NCBI RefSeq assembly: GCF_900114775.1 | Contig: NZ_FOUE01000001.1 | Span: 930,001-994,000, forward strand | DNA: 64,000 nucleotides | DNA from: Marinobacter zhejiangensis | GTDB lineage: Bacteria > Pseudomonadota > Gammaproteobacteria > Pseudomonadales > Oleiphilaceae | Reading direction: 5' to 3' | The notes under the pieces: model-generated | What the model saw: only the letters and a program-made list of their open reading frames with translations | Databases searched by the model: none | What the model was told of the DNA's origin: nothing | Made by a program: the position numbers and the translations under genes | Shown: positions 25,320 to 34,022 of the stretch, in pieces | Numbering within the stretch: position 1 is the stretch's first letter | Layout: each line of letters begins with the position of its first letter

Positions 25320-26288
25320 ATGAGGGGATACTGGCTCCCGCTGACCTTGCTGGCCGTTGCCGCGGCCATGTCGTTTCTGCTGTCGGTGACCGTTGGCAGT
25401 GCCTCGGTTGCGCCAGCGGATGTGTGGGCGGTGCTGACCGGGCAGGGCACGGAGCTGCAGCGGACCCTGATCCTTGAATTGCGGGTGCCGCGAACCCTTG
25501 CCGCCCTGGCCACTGGTGGCCTGCTGGCGGTCGCGGGCGCGCTGATGCAGGTGCTGTTGCGAAACCCCCTGGCTGACCCCTATGTGCTGGGGCTTTCCGG
25601 CGGTGCAGCGGTGGGGGCGTTGCTGGCCATGTTGGCGGGGCTTGGTGGCCTGGTGGTGTCTGGTTCGGCGTTCGCCGGGGCGATGATCGCGACCGTGCTG
25701 GTGTTCGGGCTGGCCCACGGCACCGGAAGCTGGACGCCGTCCCGTCTGTTATTGACCGGTGTGGTGGTGGCAGCGGGCTGGGGCGCGATTATCACCCTGA
25801 TGCTGGCCATTAGCCCGGCCCAGCGCCTGCCGGGAATGCTGTACTGGCTGATGGGAGACCTGTCCTACGCCGGTACGCCCTGGCTGGCGATCACGGTACT
25901 GGTGGTGGCCTGCCTGCTGGTCCTGCCCCTTGGCCGCAGCCTGAACGTACTGGCGCGTGGCCCCATGCAGGCGGCAGCCCTGGGGGTCGCGGTCCGGCCC
26001 CTCGAATGGGGGATCTATGTGGTGGCCAGCCTGCTGACCGCCGTCGCGGTGACCACCGCCGGCAGTATCGGGTTTGTCGGGCTGGTGGTGCCCCATATGT
26101 TGCGGCTGGTGTTGGGGAACGACCAGCGCCTGATCCTGCCGGCCTGTGCCCTGGCCGGAGGCATCCTGCTGGTGCTGGCGGATACCCTGGCGCGAACCAT
26201 CATTGCCCCGGAACAGTTACCCGTCGGGGTGATCACCGCTCTGTTGGGGGTACCCACGTTCCTGTTGCTGTTGTACCGGAGCCGCTGA
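25320..26288 (+). CDS. btuC: Cobalamin ABC transporter permease
   Basis: 322 residues, about nine or ten membrane segments. FecCD-family motifs: ELRVPRTLAALATGGLLAVAGALMQ is cut here to ELRVPRTLAALATGG and GALMQVLLRNPLADPYVLG, then GLVVPHMLRLVLG, the coupling region, and PVGVITALLGVPTFL near the end. Forms the inner-membrane channel of BtuCDF. The stop overlaps the btuD start by one base (TGATG), so the two are co-translated. Confidence 0.95.
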   Translation: MRGYWLPLTLLAVAAAMSFLLSVTVGSASVAPADVWAVLTGQGTELQRTLILELRVPRTLAALATGGLLAVAGALMQVLLRNPLADPYVLGLSGGAAVGALLAMLAGLGGLVVSGSAFAGAMIATVLVFGLAHGTGSWTPSRLLLTGVVVAAGWGAIITLMLAISPAQRLPGMLYWLMGDLSYAGTPWLAITVLVVACLLVLPLGRSLNVLARGPMQAAALGVAVRPLEWGIYVVASLLTAVAVTTAGSIGFVGLVVPHMLRLVLGNDQRLILPACALAGGILLVLADTLARTIIAPEQLPVGVITALLGVPTFLLLLYRSR

Positions 26289-27055
26289 TGACCCGGTTAC
26301 AGACCACCGAGCTGATCATTGATGTCCCCGGCCGCGACGATGGCCGGCCCCTGAGCCTGAACATCGAACCAGGCCAGGTCTGGGGCGTGCTTGGGCCAAA
26401 TGGCGCTGGCAAGACCACCCTGATGCATACGCTGGCGGGCCTGCGGGCACCCCGCTCTGGCGAGGTGCTGCTGGATGGTCAGCCACTGCTGGCGCTGAAG
26501 CGCCGGCAGATTGCCCGCCATTTGGGGCTGGTGTTCCAGGAACGTCAGGACGGTTTCCCGGCCACGGTACTGGAAACTGCACTCATTGGCCGTCACCCGT
26601 TCCTGTCGAGCTGGCAGATGGAGTCTGCCGATGATCTCGCATTGGCGCGGCGGGCGCTGACCCGCCTGGATGTGGCGCACCTGGCGGACCGGCTGGTCAG
26701 CACCCTGTCGGGGGGCGAGCGCCAGCGAGTTGCCATTGCGACCGTGCTGACCCAGTCACCGGCGATCTGGCTGGCGGATGAACCCACCAATCACCTTGAC
26801 CTCCATCACCAGATTGCAGTGATGGAGTTGCTGACGGAAGAAGCGGTCAACGGCCGGGCGGTATTCATGTGCCTGCACGACCTCAACCTTGCTGCCCGCT
26901 GGTGTAACCACGTGCTGTTGCTGTACCCCGATGGCGAAGCCTGCTGGGGACCAGCACAGCAGATGCTGGTGCCCGAGGCACTGGAAAGCCTCTATGGCCA
27001 ACGACTGGCCACGACTGAACTGGATGGTGCCCCGGTGTTTGTACCGGTGCGCTGA
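26288..27055 (+). CDS. btuD: Cobalamin ABC transporter ATP-binding protein
   Basis: ATG at 26288 overlapping the btuC stop; 255 residues. Walker A GPNGAGKTT, Q-loop VFQERQDGFP, signature LSGGERQRVAIA, Walker B IWLADEPTNHLD and H-loop CLHDLNLAARW are all intact. It is the ATPase of the BtuCDF importer. The reading frame continues open upstream into btuC to 26006, but that part has no ABC-domain likeness. Confidence 0.95.
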   Translation: MTRLQTTELIIDVPGRDDGRPLSLNIEPGQVWGVLGPNGAGKTTLMHTLAGLRAPRSGEVLLDGQPLLALKRRQIARHLGLVFQERQDGFPATVLETALIGRHPFLSSWQMESADDLALARRALTRLDVAHLADRLVSTLSGGERQRVAIATVLTQSPAIWLADEPTNHLDLHHQIAVMELLTEEAVNGRAVFMCLHDLNLAARWCNHVLLLYPDGEACWGPAQQMLVPEALESLYGQRLATTELDGAPVFVPVR

Positions 27056-27064
27056 GGAGACCCT

Positions 27065-28381
27065 GTGACTGACATGATCACCGGCCAGGTACCGGCCGCC
27101 CTGATTACCGCCCCCGGCTCCGGCCAGGGCAAATCCATTGTTACCGCGGCGTTGGCGCGACTGCATCGTAATGCCGGCCGCAAGGTGCGGGTATTCAAGC
27201 ATGGGCCGGATTACCTCGACCCGATGGTGCTTGAGGTTGCATCGGGCCAGCCGGTGTACCAGTTGCACCCCTGGATGACCGGCGAGGACGAGTGTCGCTG
27301 GCGCCTGGCCGAAGCCGCCCGGGACGCTGACCTGGTGTTGGTGGAAGGCGCGATGGGGCTGTTCGATGGCGACCCGTCCAGCGCGGATCTGGCGGCCCTG
27401 GCGGGCTTGCCGGTGCTGCCGGTGATTGATGCCCGCGGTATGGCGCAGACCTTTGGTGCCGTGGCGCTGGGGCTGGCCAGTTTTCGCCCCAATGTGCAGA
27501 TTCATGAGGTCATTGCCAACCGCATTGGCAGTCCCCGCCATGGTGAAATGCTGGCGGACAGCCTGCCGGACGGTATCGACCTGCTAGGCGCGATCCCCCG
27601 TGACGAGGCCATGGCCATTCCGGACCGCCATCTGGGACTGGTCCAGGCCTCTGAAATTGCCGATCTGGATCGCCAGCTCGACGCCGCCGCTGCAGTGCTG
27701 GCCAAGGCCGGACTGGACCGCCTGCCCGCGACCGTCAGCCTGAGTGCGCACCGGCCAGCGGCACCGGAGCAGACCCTGGCGGGTGTGCGGATTGCCATCG
27801 CCCGGGACGCCGCCTTCGCCTTTATTTACCGCGCCAACATCGACCTGTTGGAGGCGCTGGGAGCGGAGCTGGTTTATTTTTCTCCGCTGGCGGATGCCGC
27901 TCTTCCCAACGCCGACGCGTTGTGGCTGCCGGGGGGCTACCCTGAACTTCACGCTGCTACCCTGGCGGCCAATACCGGGCTGCTGTCAACGATCCGCGAG
28001 TTCCATCGCGCCGGCAAGCCCATCCTGGCGGAGTGCGGCGGCCTGATGGCCTGTGCCGAGGCTTTGGTGGATAAGGCGGGTGACCGCCACTCAATGCTGG
28101 GGCTGCTGCCCGGAACTGCGGTGATGGAGAGTCGGCTGCAAGGGCTCGGGCTGCAAAGCCTGCGGGCCGACGAAGGCGAGCTGCGTGGCCACACCTACCA
28201 CCATTCCCGTCTCGACACCGAGCTGCCGCCCCTGGCCCGCACCCGCAAACTGGCGGGCACTGAGGCCGAACCTGTGTTCCATGTTGGCAGCCTGACCGCC
28301 ACCTATTTCCATGGCTACTTCCCCTCGGCACCGGCGCTGGTGACAGCCCTGTTCCGTGGCCAGCCGCTATCTGCCTATTAA
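27065..28381 (+). CDS. cobB: Cobyrinate / hydrogenobyrinate a,c-diamide synthase
   Basis: GTG start with GAGGAG upstream; 438 residues. The N-terminal P-loop-like ITAPGSGQGKSIVTAALA belongs to the dethiobiotin-synthetase-type ATPase. The C-terminal class-I glutamine amidotransferase has its nucleophile Cys in KPILAECGGLMACAEAL and a distal His-containing TATYFHGYFPS. It amidates the a and c side chains of the corrin ring. It is unexpected among salvage genes because this step precedes cobyric acid. It may serve incoming cobyrinate, or ring-building genes may lie elsewhere. Confidence 0.95.
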   Translation: MTDMITGQVPAALITAPGSGQGKSIVTAALARLHRNAGRKVRVFKHGPDYLDPMVLEVASGQPVYQLHPWMTGEDECRWRLAEAARDADLVLVEGAMGLFDGDPSSADLAALAGLPVLPVIDARGMAQTFGAVALGLASFRPNVQIHEVIANRIGSPRHGEMLADSLPDGIDLLGAIPRDEAMAIPDRHLGLVQASEIADLDRQLDAAAAVLAKAGLDRLPATVSLSAHRPAAPEQTLAGVRIAIARDAAFAFIYRANIDLLEALGAELVYFSPLADAALPNADALWLPGGYPELHAATLAANTGLLSTIREFHRAGKPILAECGGLMACAEALVDKAGDRHSMLGLLPGTAVMESRLQGLGLQSLRADEGELRGHTYHHSRLDTELPPLARTRKLAGTEAEPVFHVGSLTATYFHGYFPSAPALVTALFRGQPLSAY

Positions 28382-28419
28382 TCCAGTACAACATAATCCA
28401 GTGCAATCAGGAGCCTGAC

Positions 28420-29031
28420 ATGCGCGAGAATGCTAAAGACCCCGAACGCCACGCCCGCCGCATGGCGGCCAAACAGAAGGTTATGCAGGACCGTATTGCC
28501 CGCGCCCAGAATGAGAAAGGCGTGTTGCTGGTGTTGACCGGCCCCGGCAAGGGCAAGAGCAGTTCCGGCTTCGGCATGGTGGCCCGGGCTCTCGGCCATG
28601 GCATGAAAGTCGGCGTGGTGCAGTTCATCAAGGGCAAGTTCACCACCGGCGAAGACACTTTCTTCCGGGATCTGCCCAATGTGGATTATCACGTGATGGG
28701 CGATGGCTATACCTGGGACACCCAGGATCGGCAAAAGGACGTCCAGGCCGCCGAAGCCGCCTGGGAAATCGCCAGCAACATGCTGAAAGACCCCAGTTAC
28801 GACATGGTGCTCCTGGACGAACTCAACATCGCCCTGCGCTACGAGTACCTGGACCTCGACCGGGTGCTGGACGACCTGTTCAACCGCCCGGAGATGCAGC
28901 ACGTAACGGTGACAGGGCGCTATGCACCCAAGGAACTGATCGAACTGGCGGACACCGTGACTGAGATGAAAGTGGTCAAGCACGCCTTCAAGGATCAGGG
29001 CATCAAGGCCCAAAAAGGGGTAGAACTCTAA
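28420..29031 (+). CDS. cobO: Corrinoid adenosyltransferase
   Basis: 203 residues. The P-loop [16 protein letters not shown] with the CobA-type GxGKGKSS signature, VQFIKGKF, the Walker-B-like [17 protein letters not shown] and [15 protein letters not shown] identify the CobO/BtuR family. It transfers the adenosyl group of ATP to Co(I) corrinoids in the cytoplasm. An unusually basic N-terminal helix (residues 5-30) is typical of the longer CobO form. It lies 4 bp from cobQ. Confidence 0.96.
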   Translation: MRENAKDPERHARRMAAKQKVMQDRIARAQNEKGVLLVLTGPGKGKSSSGFGMVARALGHGMKVGVVQFIKGKFTTGEDTFFRDLPNVDYHVMGDGYTWDTQDRQKDVQAAEAAWEIASNMLKDPSYDMVLLDELNIALRYEYLDLDRVLDDLFNRPEMQHVTVTGRYAPKELIELADTVTEMKVVKHAFKDQGIKAQKGVEL

Positions 29032-29035
29032 CCTC

Positions 29036-30496
29036 ATGACCACCCTAATGATCCAGGGCACCACCTCGGATGCCGGCAAGAGCACGGTGGTGGCGGCGTT
29101 GTGCCGCTGGCTGCATCGCCAGGGCGTGTCGGTGGCACCGTTCAAGCCCCAGAACATGGCTCTTAACAGCGCGGTGACCGTGGACGGTGGCGAGATTGGT
29201 CGCTCCACTGCCCTGCAGGCCCTGGCCTGCGGCCTGGAACCCCACAGCGACATGAACCCGGTGCTGCTCAAACCGCAAACCGATTGCGGTGCTCAGGTGA
29301 TCCTGCGGGGGCAGGTGTACGGCAATATGAACGCCGTCGATTACCACGCCTACAAGGCCGAGGCCCGCAAGTCGGTGCTGGCCGCATGGCAGGCGTTGAG
29401 TGCTCGCTACGACGTCATCATTGCCGAAGGCGCGGGTAGTCCCGCCGAGATCAACCTGCGGGCCAACGACATTGCCAACATGGGCTTCGCCGAAATGGTG
29501 GACTGCCCGGTGCTGCTGGTCGGCGACATCGACCGGGGTGGCGTATTCGCTCAGTTGGTGGGCACCCTGGAACTGATTTCCGAATCCGAGCAGGCGCGCA
29601 CCAAGGGCTTCATCATCAACCGGTTCCGTGGCGACATTGCCCTGCTGGAGCCGGGTCTGGATTGGCTCGCCGAGCGCACCGGCAAACCGGTGAACGGGGT
29701 GTTGCCCTACCTGCATGGCCTGGTGCTCGACGCTGAAGACAGCGTGGGCACCTCCAGCGAGCACGAAGCGGGCGCCCTGAAAGTGGTGGTGCCGGTGCTG
29801 CCGCGCATCAGCAACCACAACGACTTCGACCCGCTGCGGCTTCACCCCGGTGTCGAACTGACCTTTGTCGGCCCGGACCAGACCCCGCCTCCGGCAGACG
29901 TGATCATCCTGCCCGGCAGCAAACACACCCGCAGTGACCTCGAATGGATGCGGGCGAACGGTTGGGATTCGGTGATTGAGCGCCACCTGCGCTACGGTGG
30001 CCACGTCTTCGGCATTTGCGGCGGCTTCCAGATGCTGGGGCAAACCGTCAGCGATCCTGACGGCCTGGAAGGCCAGCCCGGCAGCTCTCCCGGTCTGGGT
30101 TGGCTGGACATCGACACCCGCATGGTGGCGGGCAAGCAACTGACCCGGGTAAGCGGCACCCTGAGCGCGCCGGGCACCGGGGAGGCATCAACGGTGTCCG
30201 GCTACGAAATCCACAACGGCGTCACCACGGGCCCAGGGCTGGAACGGCCCCTGGTTAACCTGGGGGATAAGGTGGATGGCGCCATCAGCACCGATGGCCG
30301 GGTGATGGGCACCTACCTCCACGGCGTGTTCGACGACCCGGCCGCCTGCGCATCGCTGCTGGCCCACTGGGGCCTGCGGGACCAGGGTAAAGCGGTGGAT
30401 TACGCAGCCCACCGGGAGCGCCAGCTCGATCGGCTGGCAGACTCGGTGGAGCAGTGTCTGGACACGGGTTGGTTAAAGGCGCTGCTGGGAATTTGA
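29036..30496 (+). CDS. cobQ: Adenosylcobyric acid synthase
   Basis: 486 residues. The N-terminal [20 protein letters not shown] is the CobQ-type nucleotide site, followed by [14 protein letters not shown] and the family motif [20 protein letters not shown]. The C-terminal amidotransferase has the nucleophile in [12 protein letters not shown], and [12 protein letters not shown] carries the catalytic His. It adds four amides to adenosyl-cobyrinate diamide. It is the last gene of the riboswitch operon. cobS, expected next in many genomes, lies 3.6 kb further on, behind an accessory islet. Confidence 0.97.
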   Translation: MTTLMIQGTTSDAGKSTVVAALCRWLHRQGVSVAPFKPQNMALNSAVTVDGGEIGRSTALQALACGLEPHSDMNPVLLKPQTDCGAQVILRGQVYGNMNAVDYHAYKAEARKSVLAAWQALSARYDVIIAEGAGSPAEINLRANDIANMGFAEMVDCPVLLVGDIDRGGVFAQLVGTLELISESEQARTKGFIINRFRGDIALLEPGLDWLAERTGKPVNGVLPYLHGLVLDAEDSVGTSSEHEAGALKVVVPVLPRISNHNDFDPLRLHPGVELTFVGPDQTPPPADVIILPGSKHTRSDLEWMRANGWDSVIERHLRYGGHVFGICGGFQMLGQTVSDPDGLEGQPGSSPGLGWLDIDTRMVAGKQLTRVSGTLSAPGTGEASTVSGYEIHNGVTTGPGLERPLVNLGDKVDGAISTDGRVMGTYLHGVFDDPAACASLLAHWGLRDQGKAVDYAAHRERQLDRLADSVEQCLDTGWLKALLGI

Positions 30497-30667
30497 GCAA
30501 ACGCCCAGCGACCCTTCGTCATAGCCTTGCCGGAGGGTAGCGATATCAAGTTTCTTCACTTTCGGCATCGCCTTGGTCACCCTGGCCGGTGACCGCCGTT
30601 TTACGAACCCGTCGCTTGAAAGGCGATCAGCAATCGCCGTAGCGGGTGGCAGCCAGCGATTACATAG

Positions 30668-30687
30668 TGATCCCATAGAAAGTGGAC
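30668..30687 (+). repeat. IS3-end-like 20-mer, left copy
   Basis: TGATCCCATAGAAAGTGGAC matches 15 of 20 bases with a second copy at 31649-31668 in the same orientation. The form TGAxCCCATAG...GGAC recalls ends of IS3-family elements. No transposase lies between them. Confidence 0.3.
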
Positions 30688-30732
30688 TAAGCTTTTGTTA
30701 TGGCACCTGTACGGAACCACCGGGAGGTAGCC

Positions 30733-30975
30733 ATGAGTGAGTCCGAAAAGCGCATACCCGAAACCGGCACACCCCATCCGCTCGTTGAGTCGGCCTGGCT
30801 GGAGGAACACCTGGATGATTCCGACCTGCGCGTGGTAGACGCAACCGTGCAGGTGAAGCTCTGGCCGTTTCCACATGTTAAGAGCGGTAGGCGTGGGTTT
30901 AAGCGGGTCCGCATTCCAGGCGCAAAAAACGTCGCCGTTTACGACGGCGGGCGGCTTTCCAAGGAAAGGGAGTGA
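30733..30975 (+). pseudogene. Rhodanese-type sulfurtransferase, internally deleted
   Basis: Good start (GGGAGGTAGCC-ATG) and 80 residues. The N-terminal part, HPLVESAWLEEHLDDSDLRV followed by VDATVQVKLW and RVRIPGA, is that of a two-domain thiosulfate/mercaptopyruvate sulfurtransferase of about 280-300 residues. Directly after IPGA the sequence jumps to KNVAVYDGG, which resembles the region near the far C-terminal end of such enzymes, and then stops. Both catalytic loops are missing. An in-frame internal deletion of roughly 200 codons is the simplest reading. The stop is one base from the next ATG. Confidence 0.65.
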
Positions 30976-30976
30976 C

Positions 30977-31612
30977 ATGAACGAATTGACGATCTGGACC
31001 TACGACTGGGTGCCCGAAGGGCCACGTGGGTTTGTACGCGACCTGAGATTGAGATGGGCCTGCGAGGAAGCCGGGCTTACCTACACGGTGCAAACGATCC
31101 CGTTTGATGGCCGCGAAACCAATCACCTGGAGCGCCAACCGTTTGGACAGGTTCCGTTGTTGAGTGACGGAGAGCTGCAGCTGTTCGAAAGTGGCGCTGG
31201 TCTTTTGCACCTTGCCTGCAAATCCGACACGTTGATGCCGCCCGATGCCGTTGGTCGCGCGCATACACAGCAATGGGTTATTGCCGCACTCAACTCAATT
31301 GAAATGGTCAGCGTACCCTGGTGGTTTCTCGCCATCTCTGGTGATGCCAATAATGGACTCGCCGGATGGATGGGCAAGCGTCTTGATCAACTTGAGGATG
31401 TTTTGTGTCAGCGAGATTGGCTTGTCGCTGATCGCTTCACCGTTGCGGATTTGCTGATGGCTGACGTGCTGCGTGTGCCGAAGGTACGCGCTTTCGGCAA
31501 CCGACCGGCTACAGAAGCCTACGTAACCCGAGCCACTAGCCGTCCGGCGTTCAAGAAAGCCTATGCGGACCAGCTGGAGCATTTCGAGCTGGCTGACGAG
31601 AAGCGCACGTAG
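30977..31612 (+). CDS. Glutathione S-transferase family protein
   Basis: ATG at 30977 with GGGAG upstream; 211 residues. Thioredoxin-like N-domain (TIWTYDWVPEGPRG ... FGQVPLLSDGELQLFESGAGL, with the cis-Pro and the ES glutathione-binding pair) and helical C-domain (LVADRFTVADLLMADVLRVP, the N-capping box). The usual catalytic Ser/Cys/Tyr position is not obvious in the YDWVPEGP loop. Substrate unknown. It directly follows the broken sulfurtransferase and its base composition begins to fall towards the AT-rich islet. Confidence 0.9.
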   Translation: MNELTIWTYDWVPEGPRGFVRDLRLRWACEEAGLTYTVQTIPFDGRETNHLERQPFGQVPLLSDGELQLFESGAGLLHLACKSDTLMPPDAVGRAHTQQWVIAALNSIEMVSVPWWFLAISGDANNGLAGWMGKRLDQLEDVLCQRDWLVADRFTVADLLMADVLRVPKVRAFGNRPATEAYVTRATSRPAFKKAYADQLEHFELADEKRT

Positions 31613-31928
31613 TCGGCGGTCCACCAGGGTTGCTCAGCATTCCAGGTATGACCCCATAGTTTTTGGACAGAGTCCCAATCAAGGGTTTGAGGCGGTTTGC
31701 GAAGATATTGTTACCCACGGCTATTGGAGCGAAACCAATATCCATGGAGAGGAAGTAGGAGAGTCTTGGGCCATAAACGAAAAGTTTAATTTGACGCGGG
31801 AATTCAACTTTACTCCCCCTGATATCATATTGATTGATGGCAAACCTAGATACGTTCTTACGCAGACTCCTGCGGTGGTAGTTGCCGCCGAGGCTTCTGG
31901 CTATAACGGAAATGCCGCAGGTATGTGA
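31563..31928 (+). CDS. Doubtful orphan ORF in AT-rich DNA
   Basis: The open frame overlaps the end of the GST gene. The N-terminal third looks like a shadow of that gene. From about residue 30 on (HGYWSETNIHGEEVGESW, TPPDIILIDGKPRYVLTQT) it is protein-like, but no start codon with a ribosome site is apparent. An IS-end-like 20-mer lies inside (31649-31668). It may be a fragment of a gene truncated at its 5' end. No family is recognised. Confidence 0.25.
   Translation: MRTSWSISSWLTRSARSRRSTRVAQHSRYDPIVFGQSPNQGFEAVCEDIVTHGYWSETNIHGEEVGESWAINEKFNLTREFNFTPPDIILIDGKPRYVLTQTPAVVVAAEASGYNGNAAGM
31649..31668 (+). repeat. IS3-end-like 20-mer, right copy
   Basis: TGACCCCATAGTTTTTGGAC is the second copy of the sequence at 30668-30687, 961 bp away and in direct orientation. 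It marks the switch from GC-rich to AT-rich DNA. Confidence 0.3.
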
Positions 31929-32101
31929 CTCTATGCGATTCATCTAGGGATGAGGAATGTGGTGGCATCTCAAGTAAACGCGTTTGGAGGGTTTGATCCT
32001 AAAAGGTCGCAAGTGCGCTTGGTAGGTACAAAGAGTTCTTCGAATCAGGAAGGATAGGGATTTCGTACTATGCTTTCTTAGTTAATTTATATGGCCGAAT
32101 A

Positions 32102-32428
32102 ATGATCAATCGTCAGGAAGATAGCTGGTTTTCAATAATACTGTCGCTCTGTATTGTTTGCACGTTTTGGGGGGGTGTGATCTGGGCAGGTTATACAGCG
32201 ATGTTCACAAATCAGTACTATTTTTTGGTATCTGAAGAGCATGCTCTTGAAGAGTATCTGCTTGCAGGCAGCGCGCATTCACAGAGTGAGTGTCGAGAGT
32301 TAGTGGAATACTGGACCAATATCGGTGTTAGAAATGCACAATGCCGACGCGTTCCCACATGGAAGCACTGGGCTAACGTAGGACAGAACCTGCTATATCA
32401 GTGGGATCTTCTGATTAATGATGATTAA
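32102..32428 (+). CDS. Hypothetical protein with one membrane helix
   Basis: 108 residues; one strong hydrophobic segment (about 9-32, WFSIILSLCIVCTFWGGVIW) followed by a polar domain with four Cys/Trp-rich positions. No clear ribosome site. The frame is open for about 90 bp before the ATG and that stretch also reads as plausible protein (GRYKEFFESGRI, YYAFLVNLYGRI), so this may be the end of a decayed longer gene. Low G+C compared with its surroundings suggests transfer. Confidence 0.45.
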   Translation: MINRQEDSWFSIILSLCIVCTFWGGVIWAGYTAMFTNQYYFLVSEEHALEEYLLAGSAHSQSECRELVEYWTNIGVRNAQCRRVPTWKHWANVGQNLLYQWDLLINDD

Positions 32429-32469
32429 GGTAATGAATTGACTGGAGCTTTTTACCAAGAATTTGAATT

Positions 32470-32508
32470 TTACCAGCAGCGTAGAGGACTCACATCGAAC
32501 TGCGCCAT
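32470..32508 (-). pseudogene. ccdB: ccdB toxin remnant (first six codons kept)
   Basis: The ATG overlaps the ccdA stop by one base (TGATG), as in intact ccdAB operons. It reads MAQFDV, the usual start of CcdB, then departs into SPLRCW and a stop. The break lies near 32490, where GC-rich sequence meets AT-rich DNA. The toxin is therefore truncated. Confidence 0.7.
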
Positions 32509-32753
32509 CAAAACTCCCTGAATTCGTCGCCGAAGCATCCATGTTGTTCGACAAAATCGTTGTAACTTTTTATCGCAGCGCGATTCTCGGCAACCCATTG
32601 TTCGGCTTGGCGTTTGGAGAGCTCTTCTTCTCGGGCTCGTTCCAGCGTCGCAGACAAGTTAAGGTTCAGGTCACGGGCCTTACGCAGCAGATCGCTATTG
32701 ATTGAAAGGTTGGTGGCCCTATGGGGTGCGGCGGCGTTGTAGAGTTCGGCCAT
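32508..32753 (-). CDS. ccdA: CcdA-family antitoxin, solitary
   Basis: 81 residues; GGAGG precedes the ATG. Typical ribbon-helix-helix N-terminus (ATNLSINSDLLRKARDLNLN) and acidic toxin-neutralising C-terminus (EQWVAENRAAIKSYNDFVEQ then HGCFGDEFREF) of CcdA. Normally it represses its own operon and binds the gyrase poison CcdB. Only the first codons of ccdB remain downstream, so it may be a leftover or act as an anti-addiction antitoxin. The gene is whole and shows no frame damage. Confidence 0.9.
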   Translation of the reverse strand: MAELYNAAAPHRATNLSINSDLLRKARDLNLNLSATLERAREEELSKRQAEQWVAENRAAIKSYNDFVEQHGCFGDEFREF

Positions 32754-32989
32754 TAGGGCCTCCAGGTGACGGTTTAATGCGTGATCTCAGTCTATGCGCA
32801 CACCAAGGATGTGGCTAATAACGGTTGTTGTTGGATGCACCTGTGCTGGCATTCTGTGTACACCAAAAAGCTAACCATCCCGATTACTACGTGGCTTCTT
32901 TCTGGCCCCCGGCTGTAACAATATCGAAGCGCGGCCTCCGTCCGGATCACGTTCTAGCTACGGCCAGCAAGCGGCGCATCACCAGGGCC

Positions 32990-33409
32990 TTACCCTTTGA
33001 TCGGTGGCAGGGCGGTGACCAGCTTCTGGAGTTCCTGGGCAATCTCAATCAGTTCCTTCAGCAGCTGTGGGTTAACGTCCATATGGCCTTCGTATTCGGC
33101 CAGGTTGCGGGCCGAGTGGCATTTGTCGAGTACACGCCACTTGGCATTCGGGAGCCCGAGGGTGTGCTGCAAACACTGGAAGACGATGTAGCGGCTTTCC
33201 GAACGGTAGCCGTGCCAGCGGAGGGCGGCGAGCGAGAGGGCGTGGGCCGCGCCGTAGGCGAGTGAAAAGCGGCTGTCTTCCGACAAGCCCTCGATGCTGG
33301 CGTCTTTCAGCTTGGTTTGGGCCGCCCGTAGCATGCCGGCGAACTCATTGGCGTCCGGCGGTTCGGGCTTCAGTTTGCGAATCTTGACCAGGTTGTTGAG
33401 GGCGTCCAT
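32990..33409 (-). CDS. HEPN-domain protein, probable toxin partner of MNT gene
   Basis: 139 residues, all-helical. The conserved segment KCHSARNLAEYEGHMDV (Arg101, Asn102, His109) is the HEPN signature helix. The spacing R-x7-H is longer than the usual RNase motif R-x4-6-H, and it resembles the small HEPN group with RNxxEY. It lies 11 bp after the MNT-domain gene, so the pair forms an MNT/HEPN module. HEPN partners are usually RNA-cleaving toxins silenced by the nucleotidyltransferase. Activity here is inferred only. Confidence 0.85.
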   Translation of the reverse strand: MDALNNLVKIRKLKPEPPDANEFAGMLRAAQTKLKDASIEGLSEDSRFSLAYGAAHALSLAALRWHGYRSESRYIVFQCLQHTLGLPNAKWRVLDKCHSARNLAEYEGHMDVNPQLLKELIEIAQELQKLVTALPPIKG

Positions 33410-33420
33410 GCGGCGTGCTG

Positions 33421-33999
33421 TCAGTGCTCAAAAGTGAGGTTGATCCGGGGCTGTTCCAGTACCCGGGTGATAAAGCTCTGCCCTTCGGCCAGGCGTTTGG
33501 CGAAGTCGTCCGGGGAGTATAACGTGGGATTGATGGTGCGTTGAAGCTGGGTTTCCACGGGAGCCAGCAGCTCCATGATGTCGCTGTAGCTCAGGTCGTT
33601 ACCCACCAACATCAGGTCAACGTCGCTGGCGGCATGGGCCTCGCCTTTGGCCACCGACCCGTAAATAAACGCCTGTTCCAGCTGGTCCGCTAGTGGTGTG
33701 AGAGCCACCTGGATCAGGTCAGCGATCCCGAAGGTTTTCTGGACCAGCTGTGAGAGTTCCTGGAATACCGGATTATTGGCATTGGCCTGGTAATGATGCT
33801 GGTTGCCCTGGCGGGTCACGGTCACCAGTCCGGCGTCGGTGAGCTTGGCCAGCTCACGGCTGACGGCACCACGGCCAACCTGGGCCAGCCTTACCAGCTC
33901 GTTGAGGTACAGGCTTTGGTCCGGGTGACCATACAGCAGGGCCAGCAGGCGTTGCTGTGTTTTGGTAAAGAGTGCATCGCCGATACTGGTGGCAGGCAT
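33421..33999 (-). CDS. Winged-helix MNT nucleotidyltransferase, probable antitoxin
   Basis: 192 residues. The N-terminal part (about 8-72) is a winged HTH of ArsR/MarR kind: LFTKTQQRLLALLYGHPDQS then VGRGAVSRELAKLTDAGLV. The C-terminal part is a minimal nucleotidyltransferase with G114-S115 and, ten residues on, D126-x-D128 (IYGSVAKGEAHAASDVDL). The protein could both modify the HEPN partner and act as autorepressor. Four palindromes at exactly 21-bp steps lie 25-100 bp upstream of its start and suit such a regulator. Confidence 0.9.
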   Translation of the reverse strand: MPATSIGDALFTKTQQRLLALLYGHPDQSLYLNELVRLAQVGRGAVSRELAKLTDAGLVTVTRQGNQHHYQANANNPVFQELSQLVQKTFGIADLIQVALTPLADQLEQAFIYGSVAKGEAHAASDVDLMLVGNDLSYSDIMELLAPVETQLQRTINPTLYSPDDFAKRLAEGQSFITRVLEQPRINLTFEH

Positions 34000-34022
34000 G
34001 GTCGGTAACTCCCTGGTTGAAG

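Noticed and set aside
26006..26287. N-terminal extension of the btuD frame
   Set aside because: Lies inside btuC and has no ABC-domain likeness; the ATG at 26288 overlaps the btuC stop and gives a normal BtuD length.
30473..30676. 67-codon minus-strand ORF between cobQ and the rhodanese remnant
   Set aside because: Parts read as plausible protein (KAMPKVKKLDIATLRQGYDE), but there is no ribosome site and no family I recognise. It overlaps the cobQ end. It may be a fragment, but support is too weak to list.
31551..31943. 130-codon minus-strand ORF in the AT-rich islet
   Set aside because: Overlaps the GST end and an equally doubtful plus-strand frame; no start signal or motif.
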